Origin: an uncultured Chloroflexota bacterium
Lineage (GTDB): Bacteria; Chloroflexota; Chloroflexia; Chloroflexales; Roseiflexaceae
DNA: 64,000 nt
Reading direction: 5' to 3'
Assembly (NCBI GenBank): GCA_937876225.1
Contig: CALFIC010000198.1
Location: 1 to 64,000 of the forward strand
Shown here: positions 1-8,106 of the stretch, in pieces
Layout of the letters: each line of letters opens with the position of its first letter
How positions within the stretch are numbered: position 1 is the stretch's first letter
Position numbers and translations under genes: made by a program
The notes under the pieces: generated by a model
The model's input: the letters and a program-made list of their open reading frames with translations, nothing else
Told to the model about the DNA's origin: nothing
Database searches by the model: none

Positions 1-590
1 GCATCTACCTCGACCTCGAACCGTGGCCAGAAGCAGCTGCCGTCGCCCAACAAACCGGCGAAGCCCCCAATGTATGGCCATTTAATGTGCTCAGCAACGA
101 CCGCAGCTATGCTGGGCGTGTCGCAGCCCTGCAAGACAGCCCCTATGGCCGCTGTGTCTTTGATTGTGACAACGACGTCGTCGATCACCAAATCGTCACC
201 ATGGAGTTTGCCGGTGGGATTAGTGCCTCGCTCACGATGCATGGGCTCAGCAACGACGAAGACCGTAGTATGCGCTATGACGGCACCAAAGGCACCCTGC
301 ACGGCTACTTCAATGCCCATGGCGGTCGCATCGAAATCAAACCGCACCGTGGCACCCCCGAAGTCTACGAGGTCGATGGTCGCAGCGGGCACGGCGGTGG
401 CGATACCGGCATCATGCAGAGCTTCATTGCGGCAGTCCGTGGCACCGCCGCCCCCAAAAGTAGCGCCCGCGAATCACTCGAATCACATTTGTTGGCCTTT
501 GCCGCCGAAGAAGCACGCCTCGCCCACAATGTCATCGAAATGGCTGACTACAAAGCCGCATTACGAGCCCAAGCCGATCAATTAGCATAG
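1..590 (+). CDS. Gfo/Idh/MocA family oxidoreductase, C-terminal part (5' truncated by window edge)
   Basis: The reading frame is open from base 3 to the TAG at 588-590, so the gene begins outside the window. The visible ~195 residues match the C-terminal substrate-binding half of Gfo/Idh/MocA NAD(P)-dependent sugar or cyclitol dehydrogenases. The clues are a CDNDVVDHQ stretch followed by a V-x-MEF-x-GG-x-x-A-x-LTMHG beta strand, a GTKGTLHGYF strand, and a C-terminal helix ending in an HLLAFAAEEAR motif. The N-terminal Rossmann fold is not visible, so cofactor and substrate cannot be judged. The stop lies 9 bases before the RidA start and the two are probably co-transcribed. Family assignment is good; substrate unknown. 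Confidence 0.8.
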   Translation, partial: IYLDLEPWPEAAAVAQQTGEAPNVWPFNVLSNDRSYAGRVAALQDSPYGRCVFDCDNDVVDHQIVTMEFAGGISASLTMHGLSNDEDRSMRYDGTKGTLHGYFNAHGGRIEIKPHRGTPEVYEVDGRSGHGGGDTGIMQSFIAAVRGTAAPKSSARESLESHLLAFAAEEARLAHNVIEMADYKAALRAQADQLA

Positions 591-599
591 GAACAAACC

Positions 600-1049
600 A
601 TGTCATATTTTCAAAAACTGCAATCGCTCGGGTATACACTGCAAACGGTGCCACTCAATACCGGGCGCTTCCAAATTGCCGTCCAAACAGGGAATTTGGT
701 CTATACATCGGGGAGTGTGTCACGCTTTGGTGACGACGAAGTCAAAGGCCTCGTCGGCGCCGACCTCACGGTCGAGCAAGGCTACCACGCCGCCCAACTC
801 AGTACCCTCAATGCCCTGCAAGCGATCCATTCACTGGTGGGCATCGACAATGTGGTGCGGATTTTCAAAGTCCTTGGCATGGTCAATGTCGCGCCAGGCT
901 TCAACAACACCACCGGCGTGGTGCATGGCTGTAGCGAATTGCTACTCGAGGTGTTTGGTGAACAAGGCCAGCATGCCCGTAGCGCCGTGGGCATGGTGAT
1001 TCCATTTAATTACGCCACCGAAGTCGAATTGATTGCCGAAGTACGCTAA
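600..1049 (+). CDS. RidA/YjgF/YER057c/UK114 family protein
   Basis: A 149-residue protein of the RidA family. Canonical members are enamine/imine deaminases that hydrolyse reactive 2-aminoacrylate-type intermediates, but many subgroups have other roles. The family pattern is visible: a VYTSGSVS strand near residue 36, an LNALQAIHSLVG helix, and a C-terminal QHARSAVGMVIPFN segment. That segment is typical of the subgroup that has GxHARSAVG instead of the canonical active-site arginine context, so deaminase activity is not assured. The ATG at 600 is preceded by AGGAACAAACC, a short ribosome site 9 bases after the dehydrogenase stop, which suggests one operon. A long hairpin follows the stop. 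Confidence 0.88.
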   Translation: MSYFQKLQSLGYTLQTVPLNTGRFQIAVQTGNLVYTSGSVSRFGDDEVKGLVGADLTVEQGYHAAQLSTLNALQAIHSLVGIDNVVRIFKVLGMVNVAPGFNNTTGVVHGCSELLLEVFGEQGQHARSAVGMVIPFNYATEVELIAEVR

Positions 1050-1052
1050 CCC

Positions 1053-1112
1053 ACCACTACCAAACCAGACAAACACACGCAACTATGTGTGTTTGTCTGG
1101 TTTGGTAGTGGT
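1053..1112 (+). terminator. 26-bp perfect hairpin after the RidA gene
   Basis: Arms 1053-1078 and 1087-1112 are exact reverse complements with an 8-base loop (GCAACTAT). It starts 4 bases after the RidA stop codon. It is not followed by a T-run (the next bases are CTATCTGCC), so it is either a terminator without a U-tract or an RNA-stabilising or processing hairpin. Confidence 0.65.
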
Positions 1113-1367
1113 CTATCTGCCACCACCAAAATCCTCACATGTGTCATTTTCTTTTTTTGTGATTTTCTTCAAAAAACACCTCCCGCAGTGGTGAATATAC
1201 TACAAAAAAACTACTGTGTGCGGCCCAACCGTAATAGCGAGGGGGCACGACGGCACAATCAACACCAGCAATGAAGTTATGGTGCGTCGTAATGAGCGGT
1301 CTGCTAGCACGCACCGACAATGGTATAATTTGGCATAGGTATTGGCATAGTGTGACGAGATGGAACC
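1113..1367. other. Intergenic gap upstream of gltX
   Basis: The roughly 255 bases between the RidA hairpin and gltX hold a T-rich stretch at 1140-1165 and the gltX promoter. The short open frames here have no ribosome site or recognisable protein and look like chance. No RNA gene was recognised. Confidence 0.6.
1321..1329 (+). promoter_or_regulatory. Extended -10 promoter element for gltX
   Basis: TGGTATAAT is a perfect TATAAT with the TGn extension, 39 bases before the gltX ATG. The bases at the -35 distance (about 1301-1306, CTGCTA) are a poor match, which fits an extended -10 promoter. The element plus its downstream TTTG recurs upstream of the PLP enzyme gene at 13309-13317. Confidence 0.5.
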
Positions 1368-2870
1368 ATGACAGACATCAAAGGACCGGTGCGCGTGCGT
1401 TTTGCACCCAGCCCGACGGGTTATTTGCATATCGGCGGTGTCCGTACCGCCTTGTTTAATTGGCTCTTTGCCCGGCATTACGGCGGGCAATTTTTGCTCC
1501 GCATCGAAGACACCGACGAGAAACGCTTCGTCGAGGGTGCCGCCAACGATTTGATGACCTCGATGCGCTGGGTAGGCATTGATTGGGACGAAGGTCCCGA
1601 CATCGGTGGCCCCTGTGGCCCCTATGTACAATCTGAGCGCCATGCCCAAGGCGTCTATCAACCCTACGCCCAACAATTGCTCGAGGCCGGGCTAGCCTAT
1701 ATGTCGTTTACCACCGAAGATGAATTGGCCGAAATGAAGGCCGTGGCCGAAGCCCGTGGCATCAAAGCCTTCCGCTTCCGTGGGCCAGAGCGTGATTGGC
1801 CCCTCGCCAAACAACAAGAGCTCGCCGCCACCGGCAAACCCTATACCGTGCGCCTCAAAACTCCCACCGACGGGAGCACCCACTTCCACGACATCGTACG
1901 GGGCGGCGAGGAAGGGATTCGCATCAACAATGCCGAATTGTACGACATCGTTTTGCTCAAAAAAACCACCATGCCGGTCTACCACATGGCTCATTTGGTC
2001 GATGATCACTTGATGGGCATCACCCATGTGTTGCGTAGCGACGAATGGGTGTCGTCGACCCCCTACCACGTACTGTTGTACCAATACTTTGGCTGGGAAG
2101 CACCGGCCTTTGCCCATTTGCCACCAATTTTGCGGGCCGACGGCCACGGCAAATTATCCAAACGCAAAGACGACGTCTCGGCCAATCGTTTTTGGGAACG
2201 CGGTTATCTAGCCGATGCCATGTTTAATTATTTGACCTTGCAGGGCTGGAGTTTCGACGATCATACCGAGATCATGACCCGCGCCGAAGTAGTCGAACGC
2301 TTCACCATTGACCGGGTGTTGTCATCACCCGCCCGTTGGAATCCCGCCAAGCTCCTCGACATGAACGGCATTTACATCCGGGCCATGGCGAGCGCCGATG
2401 TGGCGACGGCGATTACGCCCTTTTTGCAAAAGGCAAGTCTCGTCCCCACTCCCATCGACGACCACAGTGCCGCCTATGTGGCAAAGTTGACGCCCCTCAT
2501 CCATGAGCGCCTCAAGGAATTGGGCGAAGCACCCGAATTGCTCGACTTTTTGTTGGGTGATATCGAAACTCCCAGCGCCGAAGCACTCATCCCCAAAAAG
2601 ATGGACGCCGCCGGCACGCATACCGCACTGACCGCAGTGCATACATCGCTCAGTGCCATCAGTGAATGGGACGGCCAAGAAGCCCAACTCGAAGCAGCCC
2701 TCCGGGCCTTGTGCGAGCAGTTTGAACTCAAACCAGGGCAATTGTTTGGCGCCGTACGGGTAGCGATTAGTAATCGCACCGTGGCACCACCGTTGTTCGA
2801 AACGCTCACCGCCCTTGGGCGCACCCGCAGCCTCGACCGGATTGCGGCAGCGATTACCGTCGTCGCATAA
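1368..2870 (+). CDS. gltX: Glutamyl-tRNA synthetase
   Basis: This 500-residue class I aminoacyl-tRNA synthetase charges tRNA-Glu (and often tRNA-Gln in bacteria that use the amidotransferase route). The N-terminus RVRFAPSPTGYLHIGGVRTA contains the HIGH-type motif (HIGG at residue 21). The KMSKS-type motif appears as KLSKRKDD near residue 262. The RIEDTD segment near residue 46 and the helical anticodon-binding C-terminus are normal, and the length is typical for bacterial GluRS. It is monocistronic, preceded by an extended -10 promoter and followed by a strong hairpin shared with convergent mnmE. The ATG at 1368 starts the conserved N-terminus, and no better upstream start is seen. Confidence 0.97.
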   Translation: MTDIKGPVRVRFAPSPTGYLHIGGVRTALFNWLFARHYGGQFLLRIEDTDEKRFVEGAANDLMTSMRWVGIDWDEGPDIGGPCGPYVQSERHAQGVYQPYAQQLLEAGLAYMSFTTEDELAEMKAVAEARGIKAFRFRGPERDWPLAKQQELAATGKPYTVRLKTPTDGSTHFHDIVRGGEEGIRINNAELYDIVLLKKTTMPVYHMAHLVDDHLMGITHVLRSDEWVSSTPYHVLLYQYFGWEAPAFAHLPPILRADGHGKLSKRKDDVSANRFWERGYLADAMFNYLTLQGWSFDDHTEIMTRAEVVERFTIDRVLSSPARWNPAKLLDMNGIYIRAMASADVATAITPFLQKASLVPTPIDDHSAAYVAKLTPLIHERLKELGEAPELLDFLLGDIETPSAEALIPKKMDAAGTHTALTAVHTSLSAISEWDGQEAQLEAALRALCEQFELKPGQLFGAVRVAISNRTVAPPLFETLTALGRTRSLDRIAAAITVVA

Positions 2871-2873
2871 CAA

Positions 2874-2919
2874 TATCCCCCACGCTATTGTGTTATGACA
2901 AGCTATAGCGTGGGGGATA
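2874..2919. terminator. Bidirectional terminator between gltX and mnmE
   Basis: The 15-bp arms 2874-2888 and 2905-2919 (TATCCCCCACGCTAT and its complement) enclose a 16-base loop. It lies 3 bases after the gltX stop and 14 bases from the convergent mnmE stop, so one hairpin serves both genes. U-tracts are weak on both sides. Confidence 0.75.
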
Positions 2920-2933
2920 CTATATATCTGCGA

Positions 2934-4304
2934 TTATTTCCCAATGCAAAACCGAGCAAACACCGTATCAAGCAGCGATTCGCTCACATCGGCGCCGGTG
3001 ATTTCGGCCAAAGCAGCCACCGCCGACTGTAGATCAACTGCAACCAAATCGGCGGTGAAGTGATCATCAATCGCGGCAACGGCATCAGCGAGGTGGGCAC
3101 GACAGCGTTGCAAGGCATCGACATGGCGGCTGTTACTCACGCGCAAATCGTGGGCAGGGGCATGATCGAGCAGGTGGGCAGCCATTATCTGTTGGAGTGT
3201 GTCGATGCCATGCCCCGACATATTCGAAATCTGGACACTTGCCACAAATTGCGTTGCGCGCAATTGTGGCGCATCACGTAGTGTTTCCGCACATGCCGGC
3301 AAATCAGCTTTGGTAAGTACCAAAATAGCGGGTAAATCGCCACGAGCCGCCAAGGCCAAATGGTCTTGGGCGGTCAAAGGCTGTGAGGCATCAATCAACA
3401 CCAATGCCAAATCAGCATGGGCGGCGGCGGTGCGACTCCGTGCCACCCCCAGTTGCTCAACCACGTCTGTCGTATCATCGGTAATCCCAGCCGTATCGAT
3501 GAAGCGTACTGGCACACCGAGGATATCAGCCGATTCTTCGAGCGTATCGCGGGTAGTACCGGCAATCGGCGACACAATGGCCCGGTCGTGCCGCAACAGG
3601 GTATTGAGCAGGCTCGATTTACCGACATTGGGGCGCCCCATCAACACCACCCGCGCGCCATCACGCAACACCATGCCGGTACGGGCACCTACCAGCAATG
3701 TATCAATAGTCATCATTAATTGGACAAGAGCGGTCATGTCCACCGCAGTTTCGGCCACTTCATCGGGGAAGTCTATCCGCGCCACTACTGCGGCCAGTTC
3801 ATAATTAATCGTGGCAATAAATTGGGTCACTTGTTGCCCCAGCCACCCTTGGAGTTGAGCTTGGGCTTGGCCCAGAGCTTGGCTCGTCTGGGCTTGGATG
3901 ACATCCATGACCGCTTCGGCTTGGCTCAAATCGATCCGGCCGGCCACATAGGCCCGCATCGTGAATTCACCGGGATTGGCCATCCGGGCTCCACACGCCA
4001 AAATGCGTTGGAGCACTGATTCGAGGGCGATACGACCACCATGGCACGAAATTTCGACCACATCTTCGCCCGTATAGCTCCGCGGCGCCCGCATCCAGAC
4101 AGCCAACACTTCATCGATGACTTGACCCGTGATTGTCAAAATGTGCCCATAGCGCATGACTTGCGGGCGCCATGCGGCGACTCGGCGCGGGCGGTAGATT
4201 TTTTGCAAAATCGCCAAGGCATCAGTCCCACTAATACGAATGATACCAATAGCGCCTTGGCCAGGAGGGGTGGCAATCGCCACAATCGTGTCGTCGTATT
4301 TCAT
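2934..4304 (-). CDS. mnmE: tRNA uridine-5-carboxymethylaminomethyl(34) synthesis GTPase MnmE
   Basis: MnmE, with its partner MnmG, modifies the wobble uridine U34 of certain tRNAs. The N-terminus DDTIVAIATPPGQGAIGIIR is the conserved tetrahydrofolate-binding domain. The central helical domain is interrupted by a G domain with GRPNVGKSS near residue 222, the DTAGI switch and TKADL. The protein ends in the diagnostic FCIGK, whose Cys is catalytic. Length (456 aa) is usual. I chose the ATG at 4304 (MKYDDT). The ATG at 4322 would add six residues but lies upstream of a TATAAT at 4312-4317 that probably serves as the -10, so the message may be leaderless. Confidence 0.95.
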   Translation of the reverse strand: MKYDDTIVAIATPPGQGAIGIIRISGTDALAILQKIYRPRRVAAWRPQVMRYGHILTITGQVIDEVLAVWMRAPRSYTGEDVVEISCHGGRIALESVLQRILACGARMANPGEFTMRAYVAGRIDLSQAEAVMDVIQAQTSQALGQAQAQLQGWLGQQVTQFIATINYELAAVVARIDFPDEVAETAVDMTALVQLMMTIDTLLVGARTGMVLRDGARVVLMGRPNVGKSSLLNTLLRHDRAIVSPIAGTTRDTLEESADILGVPVRFIDTAGITDDTTDVVEQLGVARSRTAAAHADLALVLIDASQPLTAQDHLALAARGDLPAILVLTKADLPACAETLRDAPQLRATQFVASVQISNMSGHGIDTLQQIMAAHLLDHAPAHDLRVSNSRHVDALQRCRAHLADAVAAIDDHFTADLVAVDLQSAVAALAEITGADVSESLLDTVFARFCIGK

Positions 4305-4311
4305 ATAAGGT

Positions 4312-4317
4312 ATTATA
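4312..4317 (-). promoter_or_regulatory. -10 box just upstream of the mnmE start
   Basis: On the minus strand the sequence reads TTGGGTATAATACCTTATATG, with a perfect TATAAT ending 8 bases before the ATG at 4304. Initiation about 7 bases downstream of this hexamer would fall on the start codon, implying a leaderless or near-leaderless mRNA. No clear -35 is visible. Confidence 0.45.
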
Positions 4318-4451
4318 CCCAACCCATTACCCTAATCGCCACTATGTCTGCATATCCCATACACCCAACGACAACGTACACACGTAAATCAGCACGCCAA
4401 TATTTCACCCATTATATTTACAATACATACACAAATAATACACAACGCCGT

Positions 4452-4461
4452 TTCACGTGAA
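4452..4461. promoter_or_regulatory. Palindrome TTCACGTGAA upstream of the pucC-like gene
   Basis: A perfect 10-bp palindrome about 70 bases before the phototrophy gene start, within an AT-rich spacer. It could be an operator half-site or chance. No TGT-N12-ACA (PpsR/CrtJ-type) site was seen here. Confidence 0.25.
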
Positions 4462-4533
4462 CAAGACAGCGCATCTAAAAAAGAGTGTGCTATTATGAAA
4501 AAAACGTACGACCCTACAGACCAAGGAGTAGCC

Positions 4534-5967
4534 ATGGCGACGAAACGCGATTCAATCCGCAGTGTATGGCAAACATCGCGAGCCGAAACAAATGCGTGGT
4601 TATTGGCCCACCCCCAAATTCATTGGTGGGTAAAAGTCTTGCGCTTGGGGTTATTTCAATTTGGGGTAGGGGTATCGTTAGCCCCGATTACTGGCACATT
4701 GAATCGGGTCTTGATTAATGAATTTGCATTGTCCGCAGGATTTGTGGCGTTATTGATGTCGATTCACTATTTTGTTTCGCCCATTCGTACGGTCATCGGA
4801 CATATTTCAGACCGTAAACGCGTCGAAGGACGGTGGCGTACCCCATATATCATTCTAGGGACGATGCTCACCTTTGGAGGCTTAACAACCGCACCTTTTT
4901 CTTTAGTGTTATTTAGCCCTGAAAGTTTACTCAAAGGCAACATTGTCTATATCATCTGTATAGTGATTTTTGTGGTGTATGGCGTGGGTGTCAATATCGT
5001 CGAAACGACCTATCTCGCACTCGTTGGTGATATCACGACCGACAAAGATCGTGGCAAAATTCTTGCAATTCTCTGGTTAATGTTGGTAAGTGGTACGGTA
5101 GTAGGGGCGTTCTTTACTGGATTATCGTTGATACCCTATTCACATGCTAAATTAATCGGGGTTATGCAAGGCAGTTCCGTCGTGTTTTTGGTTTGTACCT
5201 TAGTGTCGCTATTTGACCAAGAGCGGTTACGATCTGACGGAACGCTTATCAACGACATCGCCCGCAAAGCGCGCTACTCACTCAAAGAGTCATTAGCCAG
5301 GGTATGGGCGGCGCCCACATTACGCAGTTTGTTTTTTGTCTTTTTTATTGCGACATTAGGATTCGGTACGCATGATATTTTGCTTGAGCCCTATGGCGCC
5401 GAAATTTTGCATATGAGTGTCACCGCCACCACTTTTTTGACGGCACTCTGGGGCGTCGCAATGATTTTTGCAATTGTAATTGCCGGATTATGGTTGTGGC
5501 GGGGCGGGAGTAGTGCGCGACTAATCATTGCTGGTGGGATAACGGGGATGCTAGGGTTTGGTTTCGTATCGATAAGCGGATATGTTGGGATTGTCGGTGG
5601 ATTCCAAATCGGCGTTGCCACCATTGGGATTGGTCGTGGGCTATTTATCGTGGGGAGTATCGCCACGGTCATGAGCCTCGCAGACCGTGACCATACCGGA
5701 CTTTTTTTGGGGATATGGGGCGTAGTCCAATCGCTTGCCCAAGGCTTTGGCACTATTGGGGGGGGTGTTGCCCGTGATATTATCAAAGCCCGTACCAATG
5801 ACGCCTTGTTAGGATATGTCAGTGTCTATAGCACTGCTGGGGTCTTGTTAATTATTATGATTATTTATATGCTTATTAGTCGTATTGGTCGCAAACTCGA
5901 AGCTGGTGAAATTCGTTCGCCATGGAGTGGGTTGCAAGATATTCCTGCCGATCAATTATTGTATTAA
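4534..5967 (+). CDS. PucC/BCH family MFS protein (antenna or bacteriochlorophyll assembly/transport)
   Basis: A polytopic protein of 477 residues, about 12 membrane segments, of the PucC/LhaA branch of the major facilitator superfamily. Known members help insert light-harvesting complexes or deliver bacteriochlorophyll. Family hallmarks include SPIRTVIGHISDRK, followed by RWRTPYIILGTML, and DRGKILAILWLMLVSGTVVG in the seventh-helix region. The start is set at ATG 4534 because AAGGAG lies 5 bases before it; an in-frame ATG at 4495 would add 13 residues without a ribosome site. The puhE-like gene begins 10 bases after the stop. The DNA looks more A/T-rich (many TTA and ATT codons) than gltX or mnmE. 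Which chlorophyll complex it serves cannot be read from the sequence. Confidence 0.85.
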   Translation: MATKRDSIRSVWQTSRAETNAWLLAHPQIHWWVKVLRLGLFQFGVGVSLAPITGTLNRVLINEFALSAGFVALLMSIHYFVSPIRTVIGHISDRKRVEGRWRTPYIILGTMLTFGGLTTAPFSLVLFSPESLLKGNIVYIICIVIFVVYGVGVNIVETTYLALVGDITTDKDRGKILAILWLMLVSGTVVGAFFTGLSLIPYSHAKLIGVMQGSSVVFLVCTLVSLFDQERLRSDGTLINDIARKARYSLKESLARVWAAPTLRSLFFVFFIATLGFGTHDILLEPYGAEILHMSVTATTFLTALWGVAMIFAIVIAGLWLWRGGSSARLIIAGGITGMLGFGFVSISGYVGIVGGFQIGVATIGIGRGLFIVGSIATVMSLADRDHTGLFLGIWGVVQSLAQGFGTIGGGVARDIIKARTNDALLGYVSVYSTAGVLLIIMIIYMLISRIGRKLEAGEIRSPWSGLQDIPADQLLY

Positions 5968-5977
5968 GGGGGGCGGA

Positions 5978-6757
5978 ATGGGCTATCTATCAGCCATTTG
6001 TTATGCCCTCGTGTTGTGGTGGGTGAGTACTGGCGTGATTATCGTGTTGTATCGGCAGCCTCGTTGGACCTACGATGCGACGTTTGGGATGCTCACCGTA
6101 ATGGCTGCTGGCTGTGCTGCCATCTTGTTTGTGCTACGTGATAACACGAGTATCACCGCAACCTATCTATCGTTTAGTGCCGGTACATTGGTATGGGGGT
6201 GGAATTTAGCGAGTTATTATACTGGAACCATTAGCGGACCACAGACTATCATACCAACCGAACCACTCAATGCCAATCAGCGATTTCGTTTGGCCGTACG
6301 CAGTGGGTTGTACCACGAATTGGTATCACTCGTCTTGGTCATCATCGCACTTTGGTGGTGCATCGGTGTGCCCAACACGAGTGGACAATTAACCATTGTG
6401 TTGTTTTATGTGATGCACCAATTATCAAAATTAAATATATACTTTGGTGCACGCAACTTTAGTGGCGAATGGTTACCGGAGCATTTGCGTTACATCATGA
6501 TTTTTTTTGGTCCTACGCGCAATCATTGGTTTTTTGGGGTAACGATTAGTGTAGCACTCGGGATTACGCTGTGGACAATTATTTCGGCGCTGAGTGCCGC
6601 TGATGTTGCAGTCCAGATTCGCATGACGTTTTTGGCATTACTTTCGGGAGCAGCGGTATTAGAAATTTTTGTATTGATGATTCCACCAGCCTATTTACAT
6701 CGTAGTTTGGCATTTCTCACCCATTTATCTGTTGCAGCAAATACCAAACTACGTTAA
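5978..6757 (+). CDS. puhE: PuhE-type photosynthetic complex assembly protein (DUF3623 family)
   Basis: A 259-residue integral membrane protein with about seven hydrophobic segments. It matches the PuhE/DUF3623 pattern known from purple bacteria: RFRLAVRSGLYHEL, then a GVPN-x-x-G segment, then SKLNIYFGARNFSGEWLP and HLRYI. PuhE is needed for reaction-centre and bacteriochlorophyll assembly in Rhodobacter; its biochemical activity is not settled. The ATG at 5978 has a purine-rich AAGGGGGGCGG 3 bases upstream and lies 10 bases after the pucC-like stop, so the two genes form a phototrophy operon. The open frame extends upstream to 5885 but would overlap pucC without a ribosome site. Confidence 0.82.
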   Translation: MGYLSAICYALVLWWVSTGVIIVLYRQPRWTYDATFGMLTVMAAGCAAILFVLRDNTSITATYLSFSAGTLVWGWNLASYYTGTISGPQTIIPTEPLNANQRFRLAVRSGLYHELVSLVLVIIALWWCIGVPNTSGQLTIVLFYVMHQLSKLNIYFGARNFSGEWLPEHLRYIMIFFGPTRNHWFFGVTISVALGITLWTIISALSAADVAVQIRMTFLALLSGAAVLEIFVLMIPPAYLHRSLAFLTHLSVAANTKLR

Positions 6758-6767
6758 ATTCGGCTAT

Positions 6768-6788
6768 ACTATGGGAAGTATCCATAGT
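6768..6788. promoter_or_regulatory. Inverted repeat ahead of the receiver-HTH gene
   Basis: ACTATGG (6768-6774), a 7-base spacer and CCATAGT (6782-6788) form a perfect dyad. It overlaps a TATACT (6765-6770) that could be a -10 for the downstream regulator. Spacing and symmetry fit an operator, possibly autoregulatory. Confidence 0.35.
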
Positions 6789-6807
6789 GCTAATTGGTGG
6801 AGTTTAT

Positions 6808-8103
6808 ATGGCAGTGATTTTGGCAATCGACGAAGATGTCGTGCTCACAATGAGTTTGGATCTCCAACTCGGACATGTTGGACACATCGTGCGTCGTGCG
6901 AATACACTCGCCCTCGCCACCCAGTACATTTCAGAACAACAACCAACCATTATCGTCATTGATCCGAGCGTCGATAATCACAGCGGTTGGCAAATCATAA
7001 CAGCGTGGGCGAGCATACTTCCTGTTTTTGTAATTAGCCACGATCCTACACCAACCACCGCCAACCGCGCCCAAGCCCTTGGAATCCGAGGATTCATGGC
7101 AAAGCCGTTTTTGATGCGTGATTTGGTTGAATTACTTACCCCGTTTATTCAACCAGCGACCACGCCCGTCATCGCACAATCGAGTGACACAAACGAAGAG
7201 CCTAAGCCCAAACGCAACAGCCGCAAAAAGACCCAGAGTACCGACAGCCAAAAAACCATCCCCGCTACAGATCCACAAAAGGACGTGTTGGGCTTGAGTA
7301 TGAGCGATGCCGACGAGTTGCTGTTGGCGGGGTTGCCCACGACGTATGCCCCAGAAACCACCACCCAACCCAAAAAAGAATCCTTGGGAAGTCGTTTGCG
7401 TGCCGAACGTACCAAACGCAATATCCCACTCACCCAAATCGATTTGGCAATTGGCGTACACATGACCTATGTGCAGGCCATGGAAGAAGATCGTTTTTCA
7501 CATTTGCCACGGGGACGAATGGCCGAAGAAATGATTACCAAATATGTGAGTTATTTAGGGTTAGACGTTCAAGACGCCCTCAATGATTACCGTGGATTTC
7601 ATTATTCGGAAGCAGTCGAACCCATTACTGCTTATGGTGCCGATAAATTACAATTCTTTTCGTATGGTCGATTTATCCGCGTTGCATTGGCACTGATTGT
7701 AATCACCGGTATCGGGTATGGCATCTACATTGTCGATCATAACCGTGTCAATTCAGCCAGTGGTGGGGTCATCAAATTCATTTTCCCCGACACTCCCACA
7801 CATACCGCAACGACAACATCCACACCAAGTCCGACGGTCACCAATACCGCCACTATAACGATCACGGCGACTGCTTCTCATACACGCACGCCATCATTGT
7901 CTACCACCAAAACGCAAACAGCAACCGTTACCCCGAGCAACACGCGTACCCTACGCCCGTCACGCACGCTACGCCCATCACGCACCCTGCGCCCATCACA
8001 GACGACATCGCCGTCACGTACGGTTAACCGTACCCAAACTTCCAGTAGTACGCCGATTGTGACACGGACGAGTCCAACGGCCACGGCCACCCGCAAACCA
8101 TAA
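6808..8103 (+). CDS. Membrane regulator: response-regulator receiver + RodZ-like HTH + TM + Ser/Thr/Pro-rich tail
   Basis: A 431-residue multidomain protein. Residues 1-117 form a CheY-like receiver with all key residues: acidic IDED at the N-terminus, the phospho-acceptor Asp in VIDPSVD, Ser in VISHD, and Lys in GFMAKPF. A charged linker follows. Residues ~191-264 are a RodZ/HTH_25-type domain (LGSRLRAERTKRNIPLTQID...). One membrane helix lies near 286-309, and a ~105-residue Ser/Thr/Pro/Arg-rich tail, presumably extracytoplasmic, contains three RTLRPS repeats. The start at 6808 follows GGTGGAG; the longer GTG-initiated frame at 6787 is less likely. It is the third gene after pucC/puhE. It may couple a phosphorelay to cell shape or to membrane-anchored transcription; no target is visible. 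Confidence 0.8.
   Translation: MAVILAIDEDVVLTMSLDLQLGHVGHIVRRANTLALATQYISEQQPTIIVIDPSVDNHSGWQIITAWASILPVFVISHDPTPTTANRAQALGIRGFMAKPFLMRDLVELLTPFIQPATTPVIAQSSDTNEEPKPKRNSRKKTQSTDSQKTIPATDPQKDVLGLSMSDADELLLAGLPTTYAPETTTQPKKESLGSRLRAERTKRNIPLTQIDLAIGVHMTYVQAMEEDRFSHLPRGRMAEEMITKYVSYLGLDVQDALNDYRGFHYSEAVEPITAYGADKLQFFSYGRFIRVALALIVITGIGYGIYIVDHNRVNSASGGVIKFIFPDTPTHTATTTSTPSPTVTNTATITITATASHTRTPSLSTTKTQTATVTPSNTRTLRPSRTLRPSRTLRPSQTTSPSRTVNRTQTSSSTPIVTRTSPTATATRKP
7945..7998 (+). repeat. Three tandem 18-bp units encoding RTLRPS
   Basis: Units 7945-7962, 7963-7980 and 7981-7998 differ at only a few positions and encode RTLRPS three times in the low-complexity tail of the membrane regulator. Copy number may vary between strains by slippage. 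Confidence 0.85.
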
Positions 8104-8106
8104 CGT

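Noticed and set aside
1089..1274. 61-codon open frame in the gap before gltX
   Set aside because: Starts inside the RidA hairpin, low-complexity Phe/Cys content, no ribosome site.
1200..1676. Minus-strand open frame over the start of gltX
   Set aside because: Antisense shadow of gltX; no ribosome site and no recognisable protein.
4340..4533. TGT-N12-ACA (PpsR/CrtJ-type) site before the pucC-like gene
   Set aside because: The nearest TGT...ACA pair has a 13-base spacer, so the motif is not met.
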